Assembly: GCF_913058315.1 (NCBI RefSeq)
Contig: NZ_CAJXQY010000020.1
Coordinates: 1 to 49,497 of the forward strand
From: an uncultured Alteromonas sp.
GTDB taxonomy: Bacteria > Pseudomonadota > Gammaproteobacteria > Enterobacterales > Alteromonadaceae
Reading direction: 5' to 3'
Length of the DNA stretch: 49,497 nucleotides
The notes under the pieces were generated by a model. It had not been told where the DNA came from. It did no database searches and was given only the letters and a program-made list of their open reading frames with translations. Below, piece by piece: positions 33,380 to 41,850 of this stretch (position 1 is its first letter; the number at the start of each line of letters is the position of its first letter). Made by a program: the position numbers and the translations under genes.

Positions 33380-34185
33380 AACAGTTTCTCCTTGGTGACG
33401 GATGTCAAAAAGCGTTGAATAACAGGTAATTTTTTAATTAAAGCGCGGTCTACGATGCCCGGTAACACACCGTTGATGCGGGCGAACACTTTTTCCGGAA
33501 AACCAATAAACCAGCGTGATTTATTGCCTTCCAACTGCGCAACCAATGCATCAGCTACCCGTTCAGGTGGATCCATCTGGTTGCCCAGGGCCCGGTTCAT
33601 CGACACCACGGCATCGGAGTTAATCGACGTTTGGGTAGCGCGGGGCGCCAGGTAATAGAAGTTCACCGGGCTGTGCGCATATTCACGAATAAGCGACTCG
33701 GTAAATCCACGTAAGCCGAATTTAGAGGCGCAGTAGGCGGCATGGCACGGAAACCCAATACTGCCGAAGGTAGAACCCACGTTTACCACGTAGCCTTTGC
33801 CAGCGCGCTGTAAAAGAGGCAGCAAACGTTGCGTGAGTGCAATGGGGGCCGTTAAGTTGGTGGCCAACAGCGCTTCAATGCGGGCCATTGGAATGGCACT
33901 GAAATCGCCAATTTCATTCACACCGGCGCTGTTGATCAGCATGGTGGGCTGATGCTCGTGACACAGCGTCACCACTTTATCCAGACCTTCCTGAGTCGTA
34001 ATATCGGCACAGGCTAAGGTGTGTCGCCCGGGCAAAGATTCAAGCAGTGCACTGAGTTTATCGGCGTTGCGACCGGTTAGAATAAGCGAGGCACCAAGGC
34101 CCGCCAGTTTTCGGGCGATGGCCTCACCAATGCCGCCGGAAGCGCCCGTAATCAGACAAACCTGATGTTGCCATTCAATAGCCAT
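33376..34185 (-). CDS. SDR family oxidoreductase of the operon
   Basis: A 269-residue short-chain dehydrogenase/reductase. TGASGGIG is the dinucleotide loop, followed by TGRNADKL, where the Arg suggests NADPH. NSAG, GSTFG (active-site Ser) and YCASKFGLRGF (Tyr and Lys) complete the active site. The C-terminal ~50 residues extend beyond a minimal SDR and contain a hydrophobic segment (FARINGVLPGIVDRALIKKL), as in reductases of lipid substrates. Its ATG shares one base with the TGA stop of the oxidase gene (ATGA-type junction). It may reduce a carbonyl of the operon product. Confidence 0.9.
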   Translation of the reverse strand: MAIEWQHQVCLITGASGGIGEAIARKLAGLGASLILTGRNADKLSALLESLPGRHTLACADITTQEGLDKVVTLCHEHQPTMLINSAGVNEIGDFSAIPMARIEALLATNLTAPIALTQRLLPLLQRAGKGYVVNVGSTFGSIGFPCHAAYCASKFGLRGFTESLIREYAHSPVNFYYLAPRATQTSINSDAVVSMNRALGNQMDPPERVADALVAQLEGNKSRWFIGFPEKVFARINGVLPGIVDRALIKKLPVIQRFLTSVTKEKLL

Positions 34186-34856
34186 CAGGCTGCCTCCCCC
34201 AGGGTGGCCTTACTTGCCAGCGTGCGGAAAATATTGGCATACAGCTGGAAGAACATCTTTGCTGAATGAATAATCACATCCTGCTCGGCTTTATCGTCGA
34301 TTTTGCTCATCAGATCTCGGAAGAACACAATGTGCTCCTGATCCAGCGAGCCATGGGAGCGCAGGTAGCTGAAAGCGCCGCCGGGTAAATCCAGGGTCTT
34401 CCTGATCATCGCAGCAGCATTATCGGCCAGCGCGATACTGGTGCCTTCCAGCACAAACACCATACCAAAGAAACACAGCGGGTTCTTGCGGCGCACCGCA
34501 TCATAAGCGTAAGCCACCATTAATTCAGTCGCGGCTGAAGGCTGACTCTGGCGCACAGCTTCTTTATCTTCACCACAGGTAGCCAGGTCATTGAGGATCC
34601 ATTCCTGATGACCCATTTCTTCCTCGATGTACTCACCGACCGCTTCACGCAGCCATTCTTTGCTTTCTGGCAAGGCGGCACCGGTGGCCATTAGCAGCGG
34701 CACCGTATGCTTTACGTGGTGATAGGCTTCACGCAGAAACGCGGTGTAGTCATTAAGGGAAATATCGCCTTTAAACACCTGCTGAATAATTGGCGAACTG
34801 GTTAAGTAAGCTCTTTCTGCCTGGGTTTCCTGTTCTAATCGGGTATATAAGTTCAT
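34185..34856 (-). CDS. Haem-oxygenase-like di-iron oxidase (TenA-like)
   Basis: A 223-residue all-helical protein of the TenA/haem-oxygenase-like iron-containing redox enzyme family. Candidate metal ligands can be placed: Glu80 and His83 in IEEEMGHQEW, Glu137 in VLEGTS, and His168, Asp172 and His175 in SHGSLDQEHIVFF. These fit the ExxH, E and HxxxD/DxxH patterns of enzymes such as UndA, BesC and CADD, which use O2 for C-C cleavage, desaturation or hydroxylation. The thiamine-site Cys of true TenA is not apparent and the gene lies in no thiamin cluster. It overlaps the ligase gene by 4 bp. Its substrate may be the acyl group activated by that ligase, but this is inferred. Confidence 0.8.
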   Translation of the reverse strand: MNLYTRLEQETQAERAYLTSSPIIQQVFKGDISLNDYTAFLREAYHHVKHTVPLLMATGAALPESKEWLREAVGEYIEEEMGHQEWILNDLATCGEDKEAVRQSQPSAATELMVAYAYDAVRRKNPLCFFGMVFVLEGTSIALADNAAAMIRKTLDLPGGAFSYLRSHGSLDQEHIVFFRDLMSKIDDKAEQDVIIHSAKMFFQLYANIFRTLASKATLGEAA

Positions 34857-36319
34857 GCTAATAACTCCTCGCCTGATACAGCATCTGGCGCGTATATCGT
34901 TTCAATAAGGGGCTGAAAATGCGTAACGGCTTGGTGCCGTTTTAATTTGCCATTGGCGGTAAATAAGCCGGCATCGGCAGCAATGTCAGGCAGGGTGTGC
35001 CACACCTGTAAGCGGGCATAGTCGGGCAGTTTTTGATTCACCGCCCTCATGTAGTGATCTATCATCTCAGCCGATACCGCATTGTGACGCGGCACCAACA
35101 GTGCGGCGCAATGCGGGCGCGCTTCACCCACCACCAGCACCTGACTGAATAAGCCACCGGCCAGTAACAGGCTTTCGACCCACTCGGGCGAAATATTGCG
35201 CCCTAATGAGGTGATGATGAGGTTTTTCTTACGGCCGGCCACGTAGTAATAGCCGTCTTGCTCGCTAACTAAATCACCGGTGTTAACGGCCGTGGGGTAA
35301 AACGATTGCGGCTGATTCAGGTAACCAAGGAAAATCGTGCCACTGGCCACCAGCTCACCATTGATTATCGTTAACTGGTTGTGACCCAGCGAACGCCCTA
35401 CGCTATCAGGATGGTCTGCACCGGGCAGATTAAGGGTATTCACCGAAACACATTCAGACAGGCCGTAGCCCTGATAAACCGGCAGACCGGCTCGACGAGC
35501 ACTGACCATCACGGCAGCGGGCACATGTGCGCCGCCCACCGCTATAAACGCTAAGGACTCGGGCGGCTGCCAGCCGTTATTGCAGGCAGAAACCAGCATA
35601 GCTAACAACTCGGGGACCAGAATCAACGATTCAGGCTGTGCTTTACTGATAGCGCTTAACATGGCCGCCGGGTCGCTTAAACGCGCGCCGGAAAAGCCCA
35701 GCTCGTCACTACCACAAACCACTACCGTACCGCCACAGGTTAACGGCGCATATACACCGGCAATATTTTCCAGCAAGGTAGCCAGCGGCAGTAAACACTG
35801 ATGACGCACATGTAACCTATTCAGCGCGCTGTCGATACTCGCCGCCACCTTGGCTTGCGAAGCATTGCTCAGGCAAACGCCCTTGGGGTTACCCGTAGAT
35901 CCAGAGGTAAACGTAACTTTACCGGTACCCGCCGGAATTTGCGGCGTAGATGAGTTTTCGCGCACCATAGCCCGCAGCACAGTAAAGGGCGAAGTGGTGA
36001 CCTGCCCATCGTCAAACAGGGCCGGCTGGTCGGTGATAATGAATTCGATACCGGCTTCGGCGAGCAGATGTTGCCGCTGAGATGCCGAGAAATAAGGCGG
36101 CACCGGTACCAATAATTTGTCAGCACGCTGACAGGCCAGGTCGCAAATGATCCACTCAGCACTGTTATCCGCCAGCAGGGCTATTCGCTCGGCGGCTAGC
36201 TGAGTCAGCCAGTCTGCCACTTCGCAAACCCGGTCATTCAACTGCGCGTAGGTAAGGCTGCCACATTGCGATTCCAGAGCAGTATGATTCGGCCACTGCT
36301 GCCAGTTATGCAGGATCAT
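34853..36319 (-). CDS. AMP-forming acyl-CoA synthetase/ligase
   Basis: A 488-residue member of the adenylate-forming superfamily. The phosphate loop TSGSTGNPKG lies at 138-147, the adenine-binding GYGLSE near 286, the core aspartate in NTGDL near 352, the hinge as RKKNLIITSLGRNISP, and the C-terminal catalytic Lys in TANGKLKRH near 460. The N-terminal part is short compared with long-chain acyl-CoA synthetases and there is no carrier-protein domain. It could form an acyl-adenylate that is passed to CoA or directly to an acceptor. It overlaps both neighbours by 4 bp. The acid is unknown. Confidence 0.88.
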   Translation of the reverse strand: MILHNWQQWPNHTALESQCGSLTYAQLNDRVCEVADWLTQLAAERIALLADNSAEWIICDLACQRADKLLVPVPPYFSASQRQHLLAEAGIEFIITDQPALFDDGQVTTSPFTVLRAMVRENSSTPQIPAGTGKVTFTSGSTGNPKGVCLSNASQAKVAASIDSALNRLHVRHQCLLPLATLLENIAGVYAPLTCGGTVVVCGSDELGFSGARLSDPAAMLSAISKAQPESLILVPELLAMLVSACNNGWQPPESLAFIAVGGAHVPAAVMVSARRAGLPVYQGYGLSECVSVNTLNLPGADHPDSVGRSLGHNQLTIINGELVASGTIFLGYLNQPQSFYPTAVNTGDLVSEQDGYYYVAGRKKNLIITSLGRNISPEWVESLLLAGGLFSQVLVVGEARPHCAALLVPRHNAVSAEMIDHYMRAVNQKLPDYARLQVWHTLPDIAADAGLFTANGKLKRHQAVTHFQPLIETIYAPDAVSGEELLA

Positions 36320-37026
36320 AATTGTGCTCCCAATTCAGCAGAAAATGCAGGGGCCAACGGCGCAAATTGTTCGTAGCCGGCGCGAAGTTTGGGGTTATCC
36401 AGGGTTAACTGAATAATATCGGCCACTTTGGCAGCCACCACTTTGGGGGCAGTTTGATAATAAGTCCCCCAATTTTGCTTTGGCTCACCTAACCGGCTTT
36501 CATCGGCCTCAGTAAGGTAATGCAGGGTCAGACCGCCATGCTCCATCATTCGTTGAAGCCTGGTAGTCGCGGTAAACACCAGCACTGAGATATGCTGTTG
36601 AAACAGCCCCATGGCAGTTAGTAACAATAGCGGCATGGTATAGCGGGAAGAGCGGCTATAAAGATTGCCGATTTCGGCCAGGCGATGACGAGGGCAATGG
36701 ATACCCGTTTCAGCCAAAGCCTGCTCCAGCGAATGCTCGAAATAGGTCTCAACAAACAGCTTTTGATTGCCGGTTCGCAGCCCAAGAGCCGCTTCTATTT
36801 TGTCGCGTCCGAGAGCCACCAACAGGGGCATAAATTCGGTAATGTCCGCCTGATAGGCCTGGTTAAAGCCTTTAGCGATATGGTTTTCAATGGTTTTTCT
36901 CTTTGCGCTCTGCTGATTCGCTAAATGGATTGCCGAATGGCTGCCAGCAGGCACTACAGTCAAGCTTTTACGCGGAACGCGCAAGCCGGATAATTGTTCT
37001 GAAACAGGTTGGATGGTACTCAACAT
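36316..37026 (-). CDS. Thermostable-hemolysin (T-hemolysin) family protein
   Basis: A 236-residue member of the family named for Vibrio delta-VPH/thermostable hemolysin. The conserved centre is AEIGNLYSRSSRYTMPLLLL, then SVLVFTATTRLQRMMEHGGL, in a fold I judge to be GNAT-like and related to LuxI-type acyl-homoserine-lactone synthases (an acyltransferase-clan member). There is no signal peptide, which argues against a secreted pore-former. As the first gene of an operon with an acid-activating ligase, an oxidase and a reductase, it may transfer an acyl group. The promoter upstream has a PmrA/QseB-type box. Its hemolysin label is historical and probably misleading. Confidence 0.8.
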   Translation of the reverse strand: MLSTIQPVSEQLSGLRVPRKSLTVVPAGSHSAIHLANQQSAKRKTIENHIAKGFNQAYQADITEFMPLLVALGRDKIEAALGLRTGNQKLFVETYFEHSLEQALAETGIHCPRHRLAEIGNLYSRSSRYTMPLLLLTAMGLFQQHISVLVFTATTRLQRMMEHGGLTLHYLTEADESRLGEPKQNWGTYYQTAPKVVAAKVADIIQLTLDNPKLRAGYEQFAPLAPAFSAELGAQL

Positions 37027-37057
37027 AACTTCGTCTCATTGGTGACTGTTGAGCGTA

Positions 37058-37090
37058 AGTATGAAGTGTCAACATTAAGGCAAACTTAAG
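37058..37090 (-). promoter_or_regulatory. PmrA/QseB-type promoter of the T-hemolysin operon
   Basis: On the minus strand CTTAAG-TTTGC-CTTAAT (37090-37074) gives two half-sites 5 bp apart, followed by 10 bp and the -10-like CATACT (37063-37058). The start codon lies 47 bp beyond the box. The same layout is found before the response-regulator gene at 42516. Confidence 0.7.
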
Positions 37091-37091
37091 G

Positions 37092-37145
37092 GCCCAAAAA
37101 ACTAAAGATTTTTGGGCATCCCGGTTTTACAACGTAAAGACCGGG
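37092..37145 (-). terminator. Tandem hairpins after the binding-protein gene
   Basis: Two strong stems: GCCCAAAAA/TTTTTGGGC (37092-37117) and CCCGGTTTTAC/GTAAAGACCGGG with one bulge (37120-37145). They lie 35-90 bp beyond the stop of the leftward gene at 37180 and just before the operon promoter, so they probably insulate it. Confidence 0.6.
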
Positions 37146-37179
37146 ACCTCCTTAACAGGCCGACTTCTCTAAAAAACTG

Positions 37180-37974
37180 TCAGTCACAAACCTGTTTGGG
37201 AAATTTATGCTCGCCAGAGTGGCGCTTCATGGAGCGGGAGAGTTGGCCGCTATTTATAAACGTGGCCATATATTGATTGATGGCTGGCAGCATGGCTTGC
37301 CTGCCGGGACGGAGAACCAACACCAGATCTATGCTGCTGATAATATTTGGCGATTGATAAAACTCGTTGTCGCAGAACTGTTGTTTATTGAGCACCGACA
37401 ATGCGTTTTGTTCGCTCATAATCGCATAATCACACCGGCCTTTGGTCAGCATCAGTGCCATCAGTGTCTGACTGGCCGAGTTTACCCGAATCAGCGGCTG
37501 GTCCTGGTGGTCAAAAGCAGTTTGTAGCACCGGGTATTTAAACCCGAAACGGGTACACACCGATTCGCCTGCGCGCTCCATAGGCTCAAATGGCCCCTCA
37601 AATGCGGTGGTAGCATAAAGGTAGCTGTCATGCTGAATAAGGGGATCACTGAATATAAATCCACGGGGGTCATCTAACCACTCTTCACCAGAAAGAAACA
37701 TATCAGCTTTACCCTGGCGCAATAGTAGCTCATTGCGGGCGCGGCTGGAGTCAAGGTAAGTCACCTGCAGGTTGGCTTCATCAGCAATGCTATTAAAGAA
37801 GTCCACTACCACGCCCTGATAGGACTGGCTTTGAGAATCAAAATAGAGATAAGGCGGCGAACCCGGAGAATTGATGGCAAAGGTGATGTCTTGCGCTGAG
37901 GGCGCTGCCATGGCGCGACTCACAGAAAATACACTGCAGAGGAGTAAGAGTATGCAATATGAAATTAACCGCAC
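37180..37974 (-). CDS. Periplasmic substrate-binding protein, family 3 type
   Basis: About 264 residues. A signal peptide ([23 protein letters not shown], cut before APS) leads to a two-lobe binding protein of the SBP_bac_3 type: [43 protein letters not shown] and [12 protein letters not shown] are the usual ligand-pocket strands, and [14 protein letters not shown] is the lobe-1 return. I place the start at the GTG at 37974; a longer frame to 38049 would run into the inverted repeat. No ABC permease is adjacent, so it may feed a sensor or act as an orphan. Amino acid-like ligands are usual for the family. Confidence 0.75.
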   Translation of the reverse strand: MRLISYCILLLLCSVFSVSRAMAAPSAQDITFAINSPGSPPYLYFDSQSQSYQGVVVDFFNSIADEANLQVTYLDSSRARNELLLRQGKADMFLSGEEWLDDPRGFIFSDPLIQHDSYLYATTAFEGPFEPMERAGESVCTRFGFKYPVLQTAFDHQDQPLIRVNSASQTLMALMLTKGRCDYAIMSEQNALSVLNKQQFCDNEFYQSPNIISSIDLVLVLRPGRQAMLPAINQYMATFINSGQLSRSMKRHSGEHKFPKQVCD

Positions 37975-38025
37975 TGTGCCCAACTTTTCTTTCCGTCCTG
38001 CCAACGCAGCGATGCGCTGCAAAAT

Positions 38026-38081
38026 ACAACACTCCGGAGTATAACCCAAGGGCTCGCCCTACGCTAACCCCGGAGTGTTGT
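38026..38081. repeat. Inverted repeat with nested hairpin in a divergent promoter region
   Basis: ACAACACTCCGG (38026-38037) and CCGGAGTGTTGT (38070-38081) are perfect 12-bp arms. The 32-bp centre holds AGGGC/GCCCT (38049-38060). A GCAGCG/CGCTGC hairpin (38006-38020) lies next to it. It may bind a regulator of the two divergent genes or fold in the leader RNA. Confidence 0.75.
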
Positions 38082-38171
38082 GTGTTGCCCTATCCTTGCG
38101 ATGCATTGCATATTAACGCGTATTTAGGTATTTATAGCGCCAGAATGACAGACTTTGATAATTGGAAAATC

Positions 38172-38744
38172 ATGAATTTAGCGACGTTTTTAGCCACCCT
38201 GAACAGCGGTGAGAAAATTTTGGCTGGCTCCGAAGCACACATGTACATGCATAAACTAAGTCAGGATGCATTTAAGGTAACCGCCAGAATCAATAATCAA
38301 TACAACACACCAGAGGAAATGACCGCCTTGTTGTGCGAGCTTACCGGCCAGAAAGTCAGCCCCACCGTTACCGTGTTTCCGCCGGTCTTTACCGACTGTG
38401 GCAAGAACCTGCACTTTGCCGAGAATATTTTTATTAACTCAGGCTGTAAGTTTCAGGATCAGGGCGGCATTGACATTGGTTCCGGCACACTAGTGGGCCA
38501 TAACGTGGTGTTTGCATCACTGAATCACGAACAGGATCCGCAAGCCCGTGGCAACCTGCTTCCGGGTAAAATCACGGTCGGTGAAAATGTCTGGATTGGC
38601 GCCAATGCCACCATTCTGGCAGGCGTAACCATTGGTGATGGCGCGATTATCGCGGCGGGCGCGGTGGTCACCAAAGATGTGCAATCCAATACTATCGCTG
38701 GCGGCGTCCCGGCAAAATACATTAAAGATGTAGAGGCCGATTAG
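38172..38744 (+). CDS. Hexapeptide-repeat acetyltransferase (maltose O-acetyltransferase type)
   Basis: A 190-residue left-handed beta-helix acetyltransferase. The N-terminal helix domain ([21 protein letters not shown]) resembles maltose/galactoside O-acetyltransferases. The beta-helix has repeats such as [50 protein letters not shown] and ends in [11 protein letters not shown]. The catalytic His lies in SLNHEQDP. I prefer the ATG at 38172 with GGAAAA before it; an ATG at 38145 is the alternative, and a frame extending to 37959 has no homology. The sugar or other acceptor is unknown. It converges with the barrel gene with a 4-bp overlap. Confidence 0.85.
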   Translation: MNLATFLATLNSGEKILAGSEAHMYMHKLSQDAFKVTARINNQYNTPEEMTALLCELTGQKVSPTVTVFPPVFTDCGKNLHFAENIFINSGCKFQDQGGIDIGSGTLVGHNVVFASLNHEQDPQARGNLLPGKITVGENVWIGANATILAGVTIGDGAIIAAGAVVTKDVQSNTIAGGVPAKYIKDVEAD

Positions 38745-39439
38745 AACTCATATTCCATGGCCATACGCAGGGTATGGTCTTTACTATCCCCATTGAGTCC
38801 GGCTATAAAGGCCAGCTCCCATTTGAGCTGCTTTTGTTTATCGAAGCGCTTGATCCCCATAAACGCCGGGCCTACGCCAATAAAATCCTCGGCCGCATAG
38901 AACTCAACGGCAGGTTGAATTTCGGGGATCCAGCGATAGCGAAATTTCAGTTTAAATTCGCTTTCAAATTCAGACTCGATGGTATCGCCCCATTCATACA
39001 CCAATAATACGTTGGTAGTTAAGCTGAATCGCCCCAGCTCCTTTTCTGTTAGTACGCCGCCTTTAAGCTCCCAGTCGTTGCTGGCATTTTGCTTTTCCAG
39101 CTCAAACAACAGCCCCCAGTCGGCCCAGTATTGCCCCTGTTCGGTAAGCATCGAACGCAATTCCAGCTCATAGCCGGCTACCCCGAAATTACCGGTGTCG
39201 TCACGGGCGCCAACAATATAGGCTTCTAATATGGTGTACTCCGATAAAGCATGGCCAAAGGAAATCCGCTGCATCAGGATATTGCCGTCCTCCTCACTCT
39301 GCCTTGAGGTCAGGCGCCATTCCACTTCCCGCTCGAAAGGTAAAACATAAGGGTGGTATACCCTGTCTACGGTAAAATTGTCGGCCCATACTTTGCCTGG
39401 CAGAACCAGTAAAAGGGCAATAGCCAGATATAATCTCAT
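38741..39439 (-). CDS. Exported probable outer-membrane barrel protein
   Basis: A 232-residue protein with a signal peptide ([18 protein letters not shown], cut near residue 20). The mature part alternates hydrophobic and polar residues in long strands ([37 protein letters not shown]) and ends in MAMEYEF, with the terminal Phe that Bam-inserted porins carry. It is the last gene of the regulator-kinase-cupredoxin-permease operon and its start overlaps the permease stop by 4 bp (ATGA). An outer-membrane channel for the same metal or substrate is a plausible role, not shown. Confidence 0.75.
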   Translation of the reverse strand: MRLYLAIALLLVLPGKVWADNFTVDRVYHPYVLPFEREVEWRLTSRQSEEDGNILMQRISFGHALSEYTILEAYIVGARDDTGNFGVAGYELELRSMLTEQGQYWADWGLLFELEKQNASNDWELKGGVLTEKELGRFSLTTNVLLVYEWGDTIESEFESEFKLKFRYRWIPEIQPAVEFYAAEDFIGVGPAFMGIKRFDKQKQLKWELAFIAGLNGDSKDHTLRMAMEYEF

Positions 39440-40203
39440 CTCAACTCCCCGGTTAGCTGGCGCTTGCCAACCAGTAACGAACGCAGGTAACAATACGCAA
39501 CAGGGAACAACACCGATGCCACGTAAATAAGCATGTAAGCACCGGTAGGCGTTGCTTCGTACCCGATTAATACATTTAAAAAATGACCGTACTCGCTGTC
39601 GTCGGCCACCCAGGCTGAGGTATCCCATAAGCGGCTTTGGTTTGGCAGCAGGTTAATTTGTTCAAGCAACATCGCAATACCCGCAATCTGGCCGGCAAAG
39701 AAAACCGTCAGAACCGCCAGCTTGATTATCCAAATTCGCATGGCGGCCACCGCCACATAAAGCAGAACGCCCACACTCAGACTAATTCCCAGCCCAATCA
39801 CATTGCCCAGAATCAGCGAGGTTCCGGCTTCCGATGCCGACCAGTAGGCCAGCAGATAAATCATAAAATGGATCACGTTGATGAAGGTGATTCCGACCAT
39901 CAACAAAGCACTCAAGCCCAGGGTGGCGTCAGACTCGCCCTGATACTGGCGGCGGATAAATTCCCCCAGACCGGCTAACATGACCACCAGCACCAGGGTT
40001 TTGATGAGCTCCAGACCACCGCCCTCAAACCATTCCGACACGACCGACAAATTGAAATACAATCCCACTGCCAACAAAAAGCCGACCAGCGTGCCACCCA
40101 GTAAATAGCGGACGTTGCTGCCCTGCTGAGCCAGCAAAAAGCTAAACAACAAAAACACCGGCAGCGTGTCCCGGATAAACAGGATCACGGTATTAATCAG
40201 CAC
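39436..40203 (-). CDS. FTR1-like permease without RExxE motifs
   Basis: A 255-residue membrane protein with seven helices. Order and ends match FTR1/EfeU iron permeases: the C-terminal part (LAVLTVFFAGQIAGIAML, then SAWVADDSEYGHFL and IGYEATPTGAYML) parallels the E. coli EfeU C-terminus. The two RExxE motifs that bind iron in the family are replaced: helix 1 has IRDTLP and the later position has NVIHF. It therefore probably transports something else or uses other ligands. The start is a GTG at 40203 with AAGGAGG 6 bases before it; it overlaps the cupredoxin gene by 11 bp. A longer frame to 40320 lacks a ribosome site. Confidence 0.7.
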   Translation of the reverse strand: MLINTVILFIRDTLPVFLLFSFLLAQQGSNVRYLLGGTLVGFLLAVGLYFNLSVVSEWFEGGGLELIKTLVLVVMLAGLGEFIRRQYQGESDATLGLSALLMVGITFINVIHFMIYLLAYWSASEAGTSLILGNVIGLGISLSVGVLLYVAVAAMRIWIIKLAVLTVFFAGQIAGIAMLLEQINLLPNQSRLWDTSAWVADDSEYGHFLNVLIGYEATPTGAYMLIYVASVLFPVAYCYLRSLLVGKRQLTGELR

Positions 40204-40549
40204 CCGTCGCCTCCTTATCGGTAACAATGACATAACCCACGGCTGAGTTCGGATGCAGCTCACCAAAGAACTTATAGCGCCCGTTTGGTAATGGCCCGAC
40301 AAATATGGAGCCCTTGCCATTGCCGAAGATCACCTTTTCACGGTTGAGATCGAAGCTGTCTATTTCCTCCGGCGAGGGATCGTGATTGATAAACACCAGA
40401 CGGACTTTTTTGTTTGGCGGGATCTGCACCGTTTGGGGAATAAACAGATGGTCGCGAATTTCAATTACAACCTCCGGCAATGCAGCCAATACTTGCAGTG
40501 GCACCATAGTTAACAGTGCCAAGGTTACCGTTCGCTTAATCAACCTCAC
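40193..40549 (-). CDS. Periplasmic cupredoxin-domain protein
   Basis: A 118-residue protein with a signal peptide (to about residue 22, LAALP) and one cupredoxin-like domain. The strand pair FIPQTVQIPPNKKVRLVFINHD and the ending GRYKFFGELHPNSAVGYVIV resemble the N-terminal cupredoxin of EfeO and other metal-import partners. Acidic residues near EEIDSFDLNREK and His in FGELHP are possible metal ligands; a classical Cys-His-Met copper site is absent. It starts 4 bp within the kinase stop, so translation is coupled. It may oxidise or deliver the metal for the permease encoded next. Confidence 0.82.
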   Translation of the reverse strand: MRLIKRTVTLALLTMVPLQVLAALPEVVIEIRDHLFIPQTVQIPPNKKVRLVFINHDPSPEEIDSFDLNREKVIFGNGKGSIFVGPLPNGRYKFFGELHPNSAVGYVIVTDKEATGAD

Positions 40550-41847
40550 GACTCGGTTACCTCAAAAGGCAGACTGACCGTTACCTTCAGCCCCCCCAGA
40601 GAAGACTCGCCAAGGATAATCGAGCCATGATGTAACGTGACAATCTGCCCGACAATGGCCAGGCCCAGGCCACTTCCCGTTGATTTGTATTTCTCATCCT
40701 TTTGATCGCGATAAAAACGTTTGAGCACCTGTGGCCGCTCTTCAATGGCAATACCGGGTCCGGAGTCCTCCACAATCAGGCAGACCAGATCCCCCTCACG
40801 GCTGACCGTCACCTGAATAGCCGCTCCCGCAGGAGAATAGGCACTGGCGTTAGCAATCAGATTCTGCAGCAGGGTATAGAGCGTAAATTCAGTACTCATA
40901 ATACAGGCGCTATCGCCTTCAAGACTGATATCCTGTTGTTTAGTTTCAATTTTACTGTAGATATCGGCAATCACATTTTGCGCCACCAGAAAAGCATCTA
41001 CCTTACTTAACTGTAAATGAAACATTTCCGGACTGGTGCGACTGAGCAGTAAAATTTGATTCACCACGTGGATCATGCGATCCGTATCCTGCTGGATGTC
41101 TTGTAATTTCCCGGCATCATCCTGATGCGCTTTCGCCAGGTTATGCAGGTTGATTTTCATGACACTTAAGGGCGTTCGCAGCTCATGAGCCGCATTCGAG
41201 GCAAACTGCTGTTCACGCTCAAAGGCTTCATTGAGACGCAGGAATATGGTGTTCAGGGTATCCATCACCGGCTGCATTTCGGTAGGTACCTGAGGCAAGG
41301 TGACCGGCGACAGATCTTTCCCTTTTCGGTGAGACAACTTCAGCGACAACAGCTTGAGTGGTTTTAACCCCAGACTCACCGACATAAACACGATGAGGGC
41401 CAGAATAGGCACGGCATAAATAAACGGCATAATCACCGATACGGTTAATGCATCGGTTAACCCTACCCGGCTTTGCAACGGCTGACCTACTATTACCGTA
41501 GTGCCATCTATCAGGGTTTGTTTGTAAACCCGCCAGCGCCGGCCATCAAAGTTTTGCTCAGAAAAACCGTCGGCACCAATAGTGAGTGGCTCATCCGGCT
41601 GATTCGGCGAGTCGGTGATCAGCTCATCGTCGCGCCAAATCTGATACACCAGCTCACTACTGCCTAAGCCTCCCACCTGCTGTCCATTACTCAGTGATAC
41701 CGAATAAAGCAGGGTAGTTAATTCCTGATCCATAAACCGCGATGACATCGACAGCGCAGCCCGATAGCCATGGATCGCGGCACTGAAAATAACCAGAATC
41801 AGTGAGCTGATAAGTACCAGGGTGATGGTGCGCCGTATCGAATGCAA
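40546..41847 (-). CDS. Sensor histidine kinase, QseC/PmrB type
   Basis: A 433-residue inner-membrane kinase. Helices near 6-28 and 146-168 flank a periplasmic sensor of about 115 residues. HAMP-like residues follow, then the H-box ASNAAHELRTPLS with the phospho-acceptor His near 219, NLIANASAYSP (N box), DSGPGIA (G1), TGSGLGLAI (G2). The nearest types are QseC and PmrB. It is the second gene behind its regulator with a 3-bp gap and ahead of cupredoxin, permease and barrel. The sensed signal may be metal or cation stress; unknown. Confidence 0.9.
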   Translation of the reverse strand: MHSIRRTITLVLISSLILVIFSAAIHGYRAALSMSSRFMDQELTTLLYSVSLSNGQQVGGLGSSELVYQIWRDDELITDSPNQPDEPLTIGADGFSEQNFDGRRWRVYKQTLIDGTTVIVGQPLQSRVGLTDALTVSVIMPFIYAVPILALIVFMSVSLGLKPLKLLSLKLSHRKGKDLSPVTLPQVPTEMQPVMDTLNTIFLRLNEAFEREQQFASNAAHELRTPLSVMKINLHNLAKAHQDDAGKLQDIQQDTDRMIHVVNQILLLSRTSPEMFHLQLSKVDAFLVAQNVIADIYSKIETKQQDISLEGDSACIMSTEFTLYTLLQNLIANASAYSPAGAAIQVTVSREGDLVCLIVEDSGPGIAIEERPQVLKRFYRDQKDEKYKSTGSGLGLAIVGQIVTLHHGSIILGESSLGGLKVTVSLPFEVTES

Positions 41848-41850
41848 TCG

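Noticed and set aside
34185-34856. Thiaminase II (TenA) of thiamin salvage
   Set aside because: There are no thiamin genes nearby, the expected active-site Cys is not evident, and iron-ligand-like His/Glu/Asp residues are present instead.
36316-37026. Secreted pore-forming hemolysin
   Set aside because: There is no signal peptide or hydrophobic hairpin and the sequence fits an acyltransferase-like fold within a biosynthetic operon; the family name alone is not evidence of a toxin.
37959-38171. Long N-terminal extension of the hexapeptide acetyltransferase
   Set aside because: The 71 extra residues cross the inverted repeat and the divergent binding-protein start, have no family similarity, and an ATG with a ribosome site exists at 38172.
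39440-39628. N-terminal extension of the outer-membrane barrel gene
   Set aside because: It overlaps the permease gene and would bury the clear signal peptide that begins at 39439.
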